From the NCBI GenBank assembly GCA_023251135.1, contig JAHEZJ010000008.1, positions 1 to 64,000 on the forward strand: a stretch of DNA of 64,000 bases. The letters are read 5' to 3'. This document shows positions 32,901 through 40,182 of this stretch, in pieces (the first letter of the stretch is position 1; the number at the start of each line of letters is the position of its first letter). Position numbers and translations under genes: made by a program. The notes beneath the pieces are model-generated. The model saw nothing but the letters and a program-made list of their open reading frames with translations, was not told where the DNA came from and made no database searches. The DNA comes from Flavobacterium sp. Lineage in GTDB: Bacteria > Bacteroidota > Bacteroidia > Flavobacteriales > Flavobacteriaceae.

Positions 32901-34803
32901 TCTGGATGATTTTGATAAAAACAAAAAAGTAAAATTTTGGCTTAGAGGTTCGCAGACGGGTAGTTCGAGAGCCGGAACTTTAATTGTAGGAACAATCAAA
33001 AATGCTGCGGATCTTAGTACATTCGAACCTTATCTGACCATTACAGAGCAGGAAATTAATAGTTTACCACTGTACGGAAAAGAGGTTAATATTGATTTCT
33101 CTCAGTACCAGGGAGCAAACAAACAGATCGTTTTTAAATATATGGCCGAATCAACTAATGGAGACTACGTACGAAACACTCTTTTAATAGATGATTTTCG
33201 TTATGATCAGACTTCAGCATGTTACGAACCAATAGATATAGTTTTCTCTGATATTAATCATAATTCGACGTTAATAAGCTGGACTTCTAAAAATCAGGCA
33301 ACAGAAAATGTTCAGATAGAATACGGATTAACCGGTTTTACTAAAGGTACAGGAACTATTGTAAACACCAAAAAGAATGAGATTCTGATTTCTAAGCTGC
33401 AAACCGGAACCTCGTATGAGTTTTATTTCAAAACCACTTGTGCATCCGGTAATTCATTAGAAGCTGGACCGCGAAAAATAGAAACGACATGCGAAGCACT
33501 GGTACTACCGTGGAAAGAGAAATTTACCAATCTGAGTCGTTACGGAACAAATGTCCTTCCGGATTGTTTTAAGTTTTTAAGAGGTGAACTTATTTTAGAA
33601 AATACAGCTCAGGATGATCTTAATTATAGATTTAGTCCGGATTATAAAAGGTCCGGATTTGATGATACCGGTTATTTATATCTTAACGGTGGATTTTGGA
33701 CTCAGATCATGACTCCTATGTTTTATTTAAATGCGGGGACTACTTATAAGTTTAACCTGAAAGGGCGAAATAGTTATGAGTATCGTATTCAGGGTGTTGG
33801 GTTATATGTTGGAAAAGGGCAAAACGATTACAATATGTCACTTAATATTAGTCAAACAGGGAACAACGATAGACTGACCGAATACAATTATAGAGATGTA
33901 TCTTATTATTTCACGCCTCTGGTATCGGGAGACTATAGCTTTTTGATGGAATTTGCCAATACGGGTGGTTCACGATTACTTGTTGATGATTTTGAATTGA
34001 AAGAAGGATATACGTCTTCTATTGATGGAAGTGGAAAAACAATAACATATGACTTTACAAAAATGCCGTCAGGAGAATTGATTTTTGAGGGGGGCAACAA
34101 GAGAATTGTTTTAGATTCTAACAATAATATACTGGTGATGAAAGGAAACGGTACACCATCAGAATGGAAGAATGTTAATGGAACTTCTCAAATAAAGAAA
34201 GGAGCCGCTGTTGAGAATTCTTCGGTATGGGAAAGAAATGAAAGTAGTATCGCCAAGATAAATACAAAAGTAAATGCAGCAAATGCAAGCAGTTTATTTA
34301 TGCATTTTGATCTAAAACAGACCTTTGTTTCTTCAAATACAGAATCAATGTTTAGAGTTGTCGTAAACGGGAATGTAGTGGGAGATGTAATAAAACCAGA
34401 GTCGGCCAGCGGTGATGATTATAAAAAATACACAGTTGATCTGACACCATATGTTGGGGCAGATATTAGAATATCATTACAGCATATTGGTAAATCTGAG
34501 GCCGGAGATAATGCTTATCTGGACAATCTTGTGTTTGATAAAACGTCGTCACTGGGTGTTGACGGAACTCATTTTTCCAATTTTAAATATTATCCAAATC
34601 CCGTAGAAAATGTTTTACATATAGAAAGTAATTCGGTACTTTCGAAAGTAGAAGTTTATACTTTAAGCGGACAATTGCTTTCTATAAATAACTACTCGGA
34701 TTCTAAAGTTAGTATTGATTTTAAAAATCATACTTCAGGCGTATATTTGTTGGTTGTAACTCAGGATGATAAAAAAGAAACGTTTAAAGTAATAAAGAAG
34801 TAA
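29923..34803 (+). CDS. Large T9SS-secreted protein with alternating fibronectin III and jelly-roll modules
   Basis: 1626 residues. A signal peptide (MQKTTLVVLFSFFTFLFTHA) is followed by five fibronectin type III-like modules: one near residues 27-115, and four that begin with a Cys (CLEPLNPK, CPIPGVLG, CYEPIDIV are examples). They alternate with jelly-roll (choice-of-anchor/MAM-like) modules carrying the repeated motifs KIKFWVNG, VGTMSDPNDKNTF and LYIDDFSYE. A last jelly-roll (LDNLVFDKTSS) precedes a T9SS type A sorting domain (FKYYPNPVENVLHIESNS ... SGVYLLVVTQDDKKETFKVIKK). No enzyme motif was seen, so it is probably a surface adhesin or matrix protein. It seems inserted between the oxidoreductase and mtgA. 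Confidence 0.92.
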   Translation: MQKTTLVVLFSFFTFLFTHATNKTKPIVADPVFDVTVSLIGEVLVEYHAYDVYNTYEWQFEYGPAGFKPGEGITKTFSGINFYRFTLDPLRKYDFRVRERRLQGTVFLWGNWSDTKTVQGSSDKVFSVGYATNFNDKNTTNLEWRGLIYNNSSSIATVSLTTYKNHSENNAAGSSMMMASYNYDDKSHIGLISPRFNDLATDRKIKFWVNGNYNSDTELLVGTMSDPNDKNTFHLLQKIEPKSGLEWRQETVYFTNYNGTDQYVVFFFKRGYYGSNGTSLYIDDFSYEKASDCFDQTNFAVSNVQQNSAQISFDAPNQNNFQVSLTNTVKKTTEIFTIKSSSFTLDKLVGNTDYEVKVRANCIDDLFSNWTKTISFKTPCTVITDRYSTSFEGTKYIDPCWSVIAGKCLIQSSLEDTGWARKPAPKTGTTTIVMSKFVGALNVDKAYLVTPYIADLDSDKRIRFSLLAYSSDDEYNKTSLTIGTMSDPKNAATFVALKTILPSEMNETENEYKSSLWKEHTVYLDNYVKSNNHNYIALRYNNESDSYFSIDDFTYEKTPVCLEPLNPKTISLGYDSATVSWENYKPASQFQIEYGPKGFAHGSGKIVDAAAIPFKLESLQDDTDFDFYVRAKCGSEYSAWSDRGNFKTKCLGLTAGYTENFENTTFEKNGCWTRIVPYIYQRYYRKDRFVNINTITNNSSTVHNGSQSVLLSSQLDLVYPPGTGEKTDRVVLVSPRFKDFDNYKKINFWMQVPKDSDDLSVELIIGTLSDPEDYSTFKAYKTIVVPVANKAKWLNYDVDFSNYFGTDKYIGFKQKISNHRSTRFFIDDFQYIQNNCPIPGVLGARQSGPDSVLLDWKDNNTLKPSQSFDIEYGSKGFVSGSGTIIKVTENPYNLAGLARGTYEYRVRAYCDTNITSDWSDRYTFKTSCSKTAPFVENFDEHGRNLDQSTTFCWSYNIQLYAQLAEFNLTNITSAPYAFALYTNKDSAMLISPYLDDFDKNKKVKFWLRGSQTGSSRAGTLIVGTIKNAADLSTFEPYLTITEQEINSLPLYGKEVNIDFSQYQGANKQIVFKYMAESTNGDYVRNTLLIDDFRYDQTSACYEPIDIVFSDINHNSTLISWTSKNQATENVQIEYGLTGFTKGTGTIVNTKKNEILISKLQTGTSYEFYFKTTCASGNSLEAGPRKIETTCEALVLPWKEKFTNLSRYGTNVLPDCFKFLRGELILENTAQDDLNYRFSPDYKRSGFDDTGYLYLNGGFWTQIMTPMFYLNAGTTYKFNLKGRNSYEYRIQGVGLYVGKGQNDYNMSLNISQTGNNDRLTEYNYRDVSYYFTPLVSGDYSFLMEFANTGGSRLLVDDFELKEGYTSSIDGSGKTITYDFTKMPSGELIFEGGNKRIVLDSNNNILVMKGNGTPSEWKNVNGTSQIKKGAAVENSSVWERNESSIAKINTKVNAANASSLFMHFDLKQTFVSSNTESMFRVVVNGNVVGDVIKPESASGDDYKKYTVDLTPYVGADIRISLQHIGKSEAGDNAYLDNLVFDKTSSLGVDGTHFSNFKYYPNPVENVLHIESNSVLSKVEVYTLSGQLLSINNYSDSKVSIDFKNHTSGVYLLVVTQDDKKETFKVIKK

Positions 34804-34843
34804 TGTTCTAAGTTGTACTATTTTTAGGATTACATTTTAGATT

Positions 34844-34869
34844 AACAGAATTAGCAGATTTAATATAAT
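34844..34869 (+). repeat. Duplicated 3' end of the FAD oxidoreductase gene (insertion footprint)
   Basis: 25 of 26 bases match 29847-29872, the last codons and stop of the oxidoreductase, and the frame still reads TELADLI-stop. Its stop overlaps the mtgA start as TAATG, the form a former oxidoreductase-mtgA junction would have. Confidence 0.75.
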
Positions 34870-35638
34870 GGCAACACCCAAAAAACCGGCCCCAAAAAAA
34901 ACAACTACTAGCAAAGCAAAGCCGGCCCCTAAAAAAGGCAGTCGTACATTTGGCGAAAAAGTGAAATGGTTTTTCATCAAATTATTTTTATGGTTCTTCG
35001 GAATCTCAATTGCATCGGTGGTATTTTTTAAATATGTGCCCGTGCCTTTTACGCCTTTGATGATCATTCGCGCTATCGAGAATAAAATGGCCGGTAAGGA
35101 AGTTTATTTTGACCATGACTGGGAGCCAATCGATAAAATTTCGATGAATCTGCAAAAAGCAGTTATTGCAAGCGAAGACGGAACCTTTTTAAAACACAAT
35201 GGTTTCGATTTTAAAGCACTGCAAAAAGCCTATAAAAGCAACGAACGTGGACGTCGTATTCGTGGTGGAAGTACGATTTCACAGCAAACCGCCAAGAATG
35301 TATTTTTATGGCAGGGAAAAAGTTATTTCCGTAAAGGACTTGAAGCTTATTTTACCGTTTTAATTGAGTTAATCTGGGGCAAGGAGCGTATTATGGAGGT
35401 GTACTTGAACAGCATCGAAATGGGAGATGGGGTATATGGAGCTTATGCCGCTACTGAACATTGGTACCGTCGAGATGCCTCAAGTTTAACTCCTATGCAG
35501 GCTGCGGGAATTGCAGCAATATTGCCAAATCCAAGAAAGTTTAAAGCCACAGGATCTTCCAGTTATATCAACCGTAGAAAAGAACGAATTGTTCGTGAAA
35601 TGCGTTCGGTTGGGAAAATAAATTATCATGCAAACTAA
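34868..35638 (+). CDS. mtgA: Monofunctional biosynthetic peptidoglycan glycosyltransferase
   Basis: 256 residues. The cytoplasmic N-terminus is Lys/Pro/Ala-rich (MATPKKPAPKKTTTSKAK). One membrane segment (IKLFLWFFGISIASVVFF) precedes a GT51 domain with the catalytic Glu E103 in IASEDGTFLKHNGFD and the later motifs RGGSTISQQTAKNVFL and EVYLNSIEMGDGVYG. There is no transpeptidase domain. It polymerises lipid II at the inner membrane. It overlaps the LpxR-like gene by 11 bp, so the two are co-expressed. Confidence 0.94.
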   Translation: MATPKKPAPKKTTTSKAKPAPKKGSRTFGEKVKWFFIKLFLWFFGISIASVVFFKYVPVPFTPLMIIRAIENKMAGKEVYFDHDWEPIDKISMNLQKAVIASEDGTFLKHNGFDFKALQKAYKSNERGRRIRGGSTISQQTAKNVFLWQGKSYFRKGLEAYFTVLIELIWGKERIMEVYLNSIEMGDGVYGAYAATEHWYRRDASSLTPMQAAGIAAILPNPRKFKATGSSSYINRRKERIVREMRSVGKINYHAN

Positions 35639-36584
35639 AAAAGTCTTTGTTTTATGTGGGTTGTTACTAACAGCTTTGACTTTCGGACAGATAAAAACCA
35701 CAGAAACGGGGTTAATTACAGATAACGATTTATACACTTCGTCCAAAAACGATATGTATTACACCAATGGTATTGAGCTTTTTTATCGTTATTTATCGGA
35801 GAACAGCAACAATAAAATCAGCAAGAAGATTACAGAATTTCGTATCGGACAGTATATTTATAATCCGCGATTTATAAACAAAGAAGCCGTTACAATTAAT
35901 GACCGCCCTTTTACCAGTTATCTTTTTGTCGAAGGGGGGCAAAGTTTTTTCTATAAAAGCGAATCGGTTTTGAAAACTGATTTTCAGTTGGGTTTTATGG
36001 GACCCAACGCTTTTGGAAGGGAAACTCAGGAAAGTTTTCACCATCTTATTGGTTACAAAAAAGTGTATGGCTGGGGCAATCAGTTGCACAATGCAATTGC
36101 TGTTCAGGCCCATGTCATGTATTCGAAGAAATTATTTCCGGCAAAACATAATGATTTTGTCGATCTTCACTTTCAGTCGGAAGCAAATGTTGGGACTATT
36201 TTTACTGGGGTTTCAACAGGATTGCTGGCTAGAATTGGTTTCAAAAAATTACGCCCGATTTATGATTCTAATTTGCATGATGCTTCTGTAAGTGATGTGC
36301 CGCAATATAATGTTCGCGAGTTTTATTTTTATGCGATGCCCAGCATCAATTACCAATTTTATGATGCGACAATCGAGGGAAGCATGTTTAGCAATAGCAG
36401 TCCGCTGACCTTTGATTTGGAACCGCTTCGTTTCAATGCGGAAGCGGGTTTAAAATTACGTCACAATAACTTCAATATGTCGTACTCGTTTATGTATCGC
36501 GGCAGAGAATTAAATGATCCGTATACCAATACCAATGCGGGATACTTTTTCGGGTCGATTCGATTTGGGTATTTGTTGAATTAG
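35628..36584 (+). CDS. LpxR-like outer-membrane lipid A deacylase (DUF2219)
   Basis: 318 residues: signal peptide (MQTKKVFVLCGLLLTALTFG), then the family start ETGLITDNDLYTSSKNDMYYTNGIEL, with the ND pair used for calcium and the YTNG strand. ESFHHLIGYKKVYGWGNQL supplies the active-site His region. It ends with barrel strands (YFFGSIRFGYLLN). LpxR removes the 3'-linked acyloxyacyl chain of lipid A. In Bacteroidota the substrate may differ, so lipid A activity is inferred from the family. It overlaps mtgA by 11 bp. Confidence 0.85.
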   Translation: MQTKKVFVLCGLLLTALTFGQIKTTETGLITDNDLYTSSKNDMYYTNGIELFYRYLSENSNNKISKKITEFRIGQYIYNPRFINKEAVTINDRPFTSYLFVEGGQSFFYKSESVLKTDFQLGFMGPNAFGRETQESFHHLIGYKKVYGWGNQLHNAIAVQAHVMYSKKLFPAKHNDFVDLHFQSEANVGTIFTGVSTGLLARIGFKKLRPIYDSNLHDASVSDVPQYNVREFYFYAMPSINYQFYDATIEGSMFSNSSPLTFDLEPLRFNAEAGLKLRHNNFNMSYSFMYRGRELNDPYTNTNAGYFFGSIRFGYLLN

Positions 36585-36700
36585 TTTTTTTGAGTTGCGG
36601 AGGTTTTTAGCTCGCAAAGACGCTAAGGCGCAAAGTTTTGCCTTTGTACTATTGTTATAAGACGGGGCATTTTTGTGTTGTTTACTTGCCGCATCTGGGT

Positions 36701-37081
36701 TTATTGCCTGGTATAGTTGCCGGGTAAATGACCTTTTGATTCAATAGTGTTGTCTGATTTTCTCAAAAAGTTAAATCGGATTAGAGATCCCTCAAGACCC
36801 TGACCAAAATCTACAATATACAAATCATCAGTTTTGGCTATTTGCTGTGGAATTGTTTGATTTGATGCCGTTTTAATTTGATTTTTACTGAAAGAATAAG
36901 TACTTCCCTTCAAATTGTATTTGATATCATTTTTTGTAAAAGTTAAGGTAGCTCCCGTTGTATTATCTTTCCAGGTTCCTTGTATCCAGGAAGGGGAGTA
37001 AAAAACTCCCTGTGTATCTTCGTCGTTTGACGAACAGGAAGTAATAAAAATAAGGCTCAGAAGTAAAATTAAATTTTTCAT
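36701..37081 (-). CDS. Small lipoprotein with lipocalin-like N-terminus
   Basis: 126 residues with a lipoprotein signal MKNLILLLSLIFITSCSSND (lipobox ITSC). The mature part begins WIQGTWKDNTTGATLTFTKND, a pattern common in small lipocalin-like Bacteroidota lipoproteins, and ends in a short strand region. Its start overlaps the stop of the preceding small ORF as ATGA, so the pair may be coupled. Function unknown. Confidence 0.75.
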   Translation of the reverse strand: MKNLILLLSLIFITSCSSNDEDTQGVFYSPSWIQGTWKDNTTGATLTFTKNDIKYNLKGSTYSFSKNQIKTASNQTIPQQIAKTDDLYIVDFGQGLEGSLIRFNFLRKSDNTIESKGHLPGNYTRQ

Positions 37082-37287
37082 TTTTTGGAGTTTAAAGTAG
37101 TATTCGATAAGTCTAACAAAAACAATTCCGTACTCTCTTCTCCTGACAGATTTAACTTTTTTTTATAGGTATAGCTTCCGTTTTTTATGAAAGTACCAGG
37201 CATTTTTTTTGATGAAGTACGCCGTATTAAGCGAGACAGGTTGGTCTTTGTCAGCAAAATTCTCCACTCTGAATCTTTATAGTCCAA
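37078..37287 (-). CDS. Possible small gene or gene remnant upstream of the lipoprotein
   Basis: 69 codons from a TTG at 37287; no ATG is available early in the frame. The frame stays open 15 codons further upstream, to about 37332, without a better start. The product is basic and Ser/Thr-rich (LSRLIRRTSSKKMPGTFIKN). I recognise no family. The ATGA overlap with the lipoprotein argues for a real gene, whereas the missing start argues for a remnant. Confidence 0.35.
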   Translation of the reverse strand: MDYKDSEWRILLTKTNLSRLIRRTSSKKMPGTFIKNGSYTYKKKLNLSGEESTELFLLDLSNTTLNSKK

Positions 37288-37303
37288 AGGTTTAACCTTT
37301 TGG
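37284..37303. promoter_or_regulatory. Near-palindromic site between divergent small genes
   Basis: CCAAAGGTTTAACCTTTTGG is an almost perfect inverted repeat in the spacer between the divergent small ORF (37287, minus) and the 58-residue gene (37353, plus). It could be an operator or an ECF-type -35 region (AACCTTTT). Confidence 0.35.
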
Positions 37304-37352
37304 TAATGTTGTAAAAAATCTAAATCTTTATTTTTAACTCAAAATTAAAGTT

Positions 37353-37529
37353 ATGGAAATCAATTGGATAGTGATTGGAATTGTAGCGGCTGTTGTAGTT
37401 GTCGTGATCGTATTTACCATCAGAAAAAATCAGAAAGAGAAAAAGAAACTGACGGATTTATTAAATAATGATTTTAAGAAAGCGGAGAAAAAAAGGGTAG
37501 ATGCCGAAGATTCTGCGAATGAACGCTAA
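37353..37529 (+). CDS. 58-residue single-span membrane protein
   Basis: The reading frame starts with ATG at 37353: MEINWIVIGIVAAVVVVVIV makes one membrane span with the N-terminus outside. A very basic cytoplasmic segment follows (RKNQKEKKKLTDLLNNDFKK), then a short acidic end (DAEDSANER). Similar short proteins occur in flavobacterial genomes without known function. A terminator shared with the converging tRNA gene follows directly. Confidence 0.7.
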   Translation: MEINWIVIGIVAAVVVVVIVFTIRKNQKEKKKLTDLLNNDFKKAEKKRVDAEDSANER

Positions 37530-37552
37530 GAAAATTTCTTTCAAAATAAAAA

Positions 37553-37587
37553 AAAACCGTATTCCAATAAAGTAATACGGTTTTTTT
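37553..37587. terminator. Bidirectional terminator between the 58-residue gene and tRNA-Ala
   Basis: AAAACCGTATT / AATACGGTTTT stem with a 10-nt loop, flanked by an A-run on the left and a T-run on the right. It serves both the plus-strand small gene and the minus-strand tRNA. Confidence 0.85.
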
Positions 37588-37588
37588 G

Positions 37589-37662
37589 TGGAGAATACCG
37601 GATTCGAACCGGTCACCCCTTGCCTGCCAGGCAAGTACTCTAGCCAAATGAGCTAATCCCCC
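37589..37662 (-). tRNA. tRNA-Ala (anticodon GGC)
   Basis: On the minus strand the gene begins GGGGGAT and folds into a cloverleaf. The acceptor stem is GGGGGAT / ATTCTCC, with a G3-U70 wobble pair, the alanine identity element. The D-arm contains TAGCTC, the anticodon stem is CTTGC / GCAAG with loop CTGGCAG (anticodon GGC), and the T-arm is CCGGTTCGAATCCGG. The discriminator is A and CCA is not encoded. Confidence 0.95.
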
Positions 37663-37769
37663 AAATGCGAGAGCAAATTAAGTCAATTAATTTTCAAAAA
37701 GCAAATTTCAAATCACTTCAACCGAAAATATTTTTCAAAAGTGTAACTTTACGATCAAATTTATTTTTT

Positions 37770-38534
37770 ATGAGTGCAGAAAAACAAGACGGTTCTTTAC
37801 AAACTACTTTCCATAATGCGGTTGCAACGGTTGAATTTGGACATCCGGCCGGCAATTCTTTCCCAAGACAATTATTAGATCGTTTAACTTCAGAGATTAA
37901 TACTTTAAGTGAGAACAAAACAGTTACGGTGATTGTTTTGCAGAGTTTAGGGGCTAAGGTTTTTTGCTCAGGTGCTTCATTTGATGAATTGCTGGCGGTG
38001 AAAAATGAACAGCAGGGGGCACACTTTTTCTCCGGTTTTGCTCATTTGTTAAACGCAATGCGTAATTGTTCTAAAATTATTGTGGCACGTGTGCAGGGAA
38101 AAGCAGTTGGAGGCGGTGTTGGAATTGTTTCGGCTTGCGATTATGTTTTAGCGACTCCTGAAAGTGCAGTTAAATTGTCGGAGTTGGCGATCGGAATTGG
38201 TCCTTTTGTGATTGAACCTGCTGTTTCGCGTAAGATTGGCAAAGCCGCAATGACCGAAATGACTTTGGCAGCTCACGAATGGAAGTCGGCAGCATGGGCA
38301 TTAGAGAACAAATTGTTTACAGAAATCCATACTGCGGAAAATTTAGATACGGCAGTGGTCAATTTTACGCAACAATTAAGTTCGTATAACCCTGATGCTT
38401 TGTACGAAATGAAGAAAATTATTTGGGAAGGAACGGAACACTGGGAATCATTGCTGATCGAGCGTGCGGGAATTACTGGAAAATTAGTTTTGTCTGATTT
38501 TAGCAGAAAAGCTTTAGAGCAGTTTAAGAAATAG
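37770..38534 (+). CDS. Enoyl-CoA hydratase/isomerase family protein
   Basis: 254 residues from the ATG at 37770 (MSAEKQDGSLQTTFHNAVAT); an upstream in-frame start would run into the tRNA spacer. The crotonase fold shows GAKVFCSGASFDELL as the first oxyanion region, and VQGKAVGGGVGIVSACDYVLATPESAVKLSELAIG as the second. The usual catalytic Glu pair is not fully obvious, so hydratase versus isomerase cannot be decided. The pathway is unknown; no acyl-CoA genes are adjacent. Confidence 0.88.
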   Translation: MSAEKQDGSLQTTFHNAVATVEFGHPAGNSFPRQLLDRLTSEINTLSENKTVTVIVLQSLGAKVFCSGASFDELLAVKNEQQGAHFFSGFAHLLNAMRNCSKIIVARVQGKAVGGGVGIVSACDYVLATPESAVKLSELAIGIGPFVIEPAVSRKIGKAAMTEMTLAAHEWKSAAWALENKLFTEIHTAENLDTAVVNFTQQLSSYNPDALYEMKKIIWEGTEHWESLLIERAGITGKLVLSDFSRKALEQFKK

Positions 38535-38714
38535 AGTGTTTCACTAATAACTGATTCTTTATAGCGATCCAAATTATGATATATGTCATTGGACGGAGCA
38601 GCACAGAAGTATAATTTTGAAGGATGTTAAAAACGGTTTCAATGACAGCTTGAGATTAATCTTTTCAGGTTTGGAAATGATTTTTTTAAAGTGAAACATA
38701 AACAATAAATCAAG

Positions 38715-38891
38715 ATGAGGATTATTTCGTTGTTGCAGCAAGTTGATGTTGCAGAGAAAATTAAGGCTGCTCCCGATAGCAGTTATCAGATTGGAGTAGT
38801 GATCGGATCCTTTATTCCTTTCGTTGTTTTAATCGGAATTGCGTATTGGATGTATAACAGAGCCAAAAAAAGAGGCGAGAACGGTTATTAA
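38715..38891 (+). CDS. 58-residue single-span membrane protein upstream of queD
   Basis: The reading frame starts with ATG at 38715: an N-terminal amphipathic stretch (MRIISLLQQVDVAEKIKAAP) is followed by one membrane span (IGVVIGSFIPFVVLIGIAYW) and a basic tail (MYNRAKKRGENGY). The layout resembles small accessory subunits of membrane complexes, but no homology is claimed. It ends 31 bp before queD, whose -7 box begins just after this stop. Confidence 0.65.
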   Translation: MRIISLLQQVDVAEKIKAAPDSSYQIGVVIGSFIPFVVLIGIAYWMYNRAKKRGENGY

Positions 38892-38895
38892 TTTG

Positions 38896-38903
38896 TAAAT
38901 TTG
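38896..38903 (+). promoter_or_regulatory. -7 box for queD
   Basis: TAAATTTG matches TAnnTTTG and lies 19 bp before the queD ATG, giving a very short leader. No TTG at -33 was seen. Confidence 0.45.
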
Positions 38904-38922
38904 CAACCTAAAATTCAAATCG

Positions 38923-39375
38923 ATGAGTAATATCAGAATTACAAAACAATTTAGTTTCGAAACCGGACATGCTTTATACGGTTACGACGGAAAATGCAAA
39001 AACGTTCACGGGCACAGTTATAAATTATCGGTAACGGTTATTGGTTCGCCAATTACGGACCGATCGAATGTGAAATTTGGGATGGTAATCGATTTTTCGG
39101 ATCTAAAGAAAATTGTAAAAGAAGAAATCGTCGATCAGTTTGATCATGCTACGGTTTTTAATGAAACAACACCACATATCGAATTGGCAAATGAACTAAA
39201 AAACCGTGGTCATCACGTTATTTTGGTTGATTACCAGCCAACAAGTGAAAATATGGTCGTAGATTTTGCCGATAGAATTATGGCGCGTTTACCAAAAGAA
39301 ATTTCTCTTTTCTCCTTAAAACTTCAGGAAACAGAATCTTCATTTGCAGAATGGTACGCTTCTGATAATCAGTAA
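38923..39375 (+). CDS. queD: 6-carboxytetrahydropterin synthase
   Basis: 150 residues. The zinc ligands H16 (FETGHAL), H29 and H31 (KNVHGHSY) and the catalytic C25 (GKCKNVHG) are present, followed by GMVIDFSDLKKIVKEEI and the C-terminal LQETESSFAEW. It converts 7,8-dihydroneopterin triphosphate to 6-carboxytetrahydropterin for queuosine synthesis. The Cys supports QueD over eukaryotic-type PTPS activity. Other que genes lie outside the window. Confidence 0.93.
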   Translation: MSNIRITKQFSFETGHALYGYDGKCKNVHGHSYKLSVTVIGSPITDRSNVKFGMVIDFSDLKKIVKEEIVDQFDHATVFNETTPHIELANELKNRGHHVILVDYQPTSENMVVDFADRIMARLPKEISLFSLKLQETESSFAEWYASDNQ

Positions 39376-39431
39376 AACGTAAATTGTGAAAGGTCAATCA
39401 TTTCACAAATCACATCTCACAAAAAAATTAA

Positions 39432-40175
39432 ATGAAAAAAGTATATTTCGCTTCTGATCAGCATTTTGGAGCTCCAACACCAGAGTTGAGTTTGCCGCGT
39501 GAAAAGAAATTTGTTGCATGGCTGGATGAGGTGAAAGGAGATGCAGAAGCTATTTTTTTATTAGGGGATCTGTTTGATTTTTGGTTTGAATATAAAACGG
39601 TCGTTCCAAAAGGTTTTGTTCGTATTTTAGGTAAACTGGCGGAAATTCGTGACAGCGGTGTTCCGGTTTATTTTTTTGTGGGAAATCATGATTTATGGAT
39701 GAACGATTATTTTGAAACCGAATTGAATATTCCGGTGTATCATGATAATAAGGAGTTTACTTTTAACGGAAAAACATTCTTAATTGGTCACGGTGACGGG
39801 AAAGGTCCAGGCGATAAAGGATACAAACGTATGAAAAAGGTCTTTACGAATCCGTTTTCAAAATGGCTGTTCCGATGGCTTCATCCCGATGTTGGCGTAA
39901 GTTTGGCGCAGTATTTATCAGTCAAAAACAAATTGATTTCGGGTGATGAAGATGTGAAATTCCTGGGAGAAGAAAACGAATGGCTGGTTTTGTATGCCAA
40001 ACGCAAACTGGAAACCAAACACTACAATTATTTTATTTTTGGTCATCGTCATTTACCAATGATCATTCCGGTTGGAGAAGATTCCAAATATGTCAATTTG
40101 GGCGATTGGATTGGTTATTTTACGTACGGAGTTTTTGACGGAGAGACTTTTGAACTTAAAAAATTCGAACAATAA
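39432..40175 (+). CDS. lpxH: UDP-2,3-diacylglucosamine diphosphatase
   Basis: 247 residues with the full metallophosphoesterase set: SDQHFGAP (D9, H11), LLGDLFDFWFEY, FVGNHDLWM, LIGHGDGKG and IFGHRHLP. LpxH cleaves UDP-2,3-diacylglucosamine to lipid X and UMP at the inner membrane face in lipid A synthesis. It follows queD by 56 bp on the same strand and converges with the cytochrome gene. Confidence 0.93.
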   Translation: MKKVYFASDQHFGAPTPELSLPREKKFVAWLDEVKGDAEAIFLLGDLFDFWFEYKTVVPKGFVRILGKLAEIRDSGVPVYFFVGNHDLWMNDYFETELNIPVYHDNKEFTFNGKTFLIGHGDGKGPGDKGYKRMKKVFTNPFSKWLFRWLHPDVGVSLAQYLSVKNKLISGDEDVKFLGEENEWLVLYAKRKLETKHYNYFIFGHRHLPMIIPVGEDSKYVNLGDWIGYFTYGVFDGETFELKKFEQ

Positions 40176-40182
40176 CTACTCT

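Noticed and set aside
37589..37662. tRNA-Gly (GCC) reading of the tRNA
   Set aside because: With a seven-base loop CTGGCAG the anticodon is GGC, and the G3-U70 pair in the acceptor stem confirms alanine.
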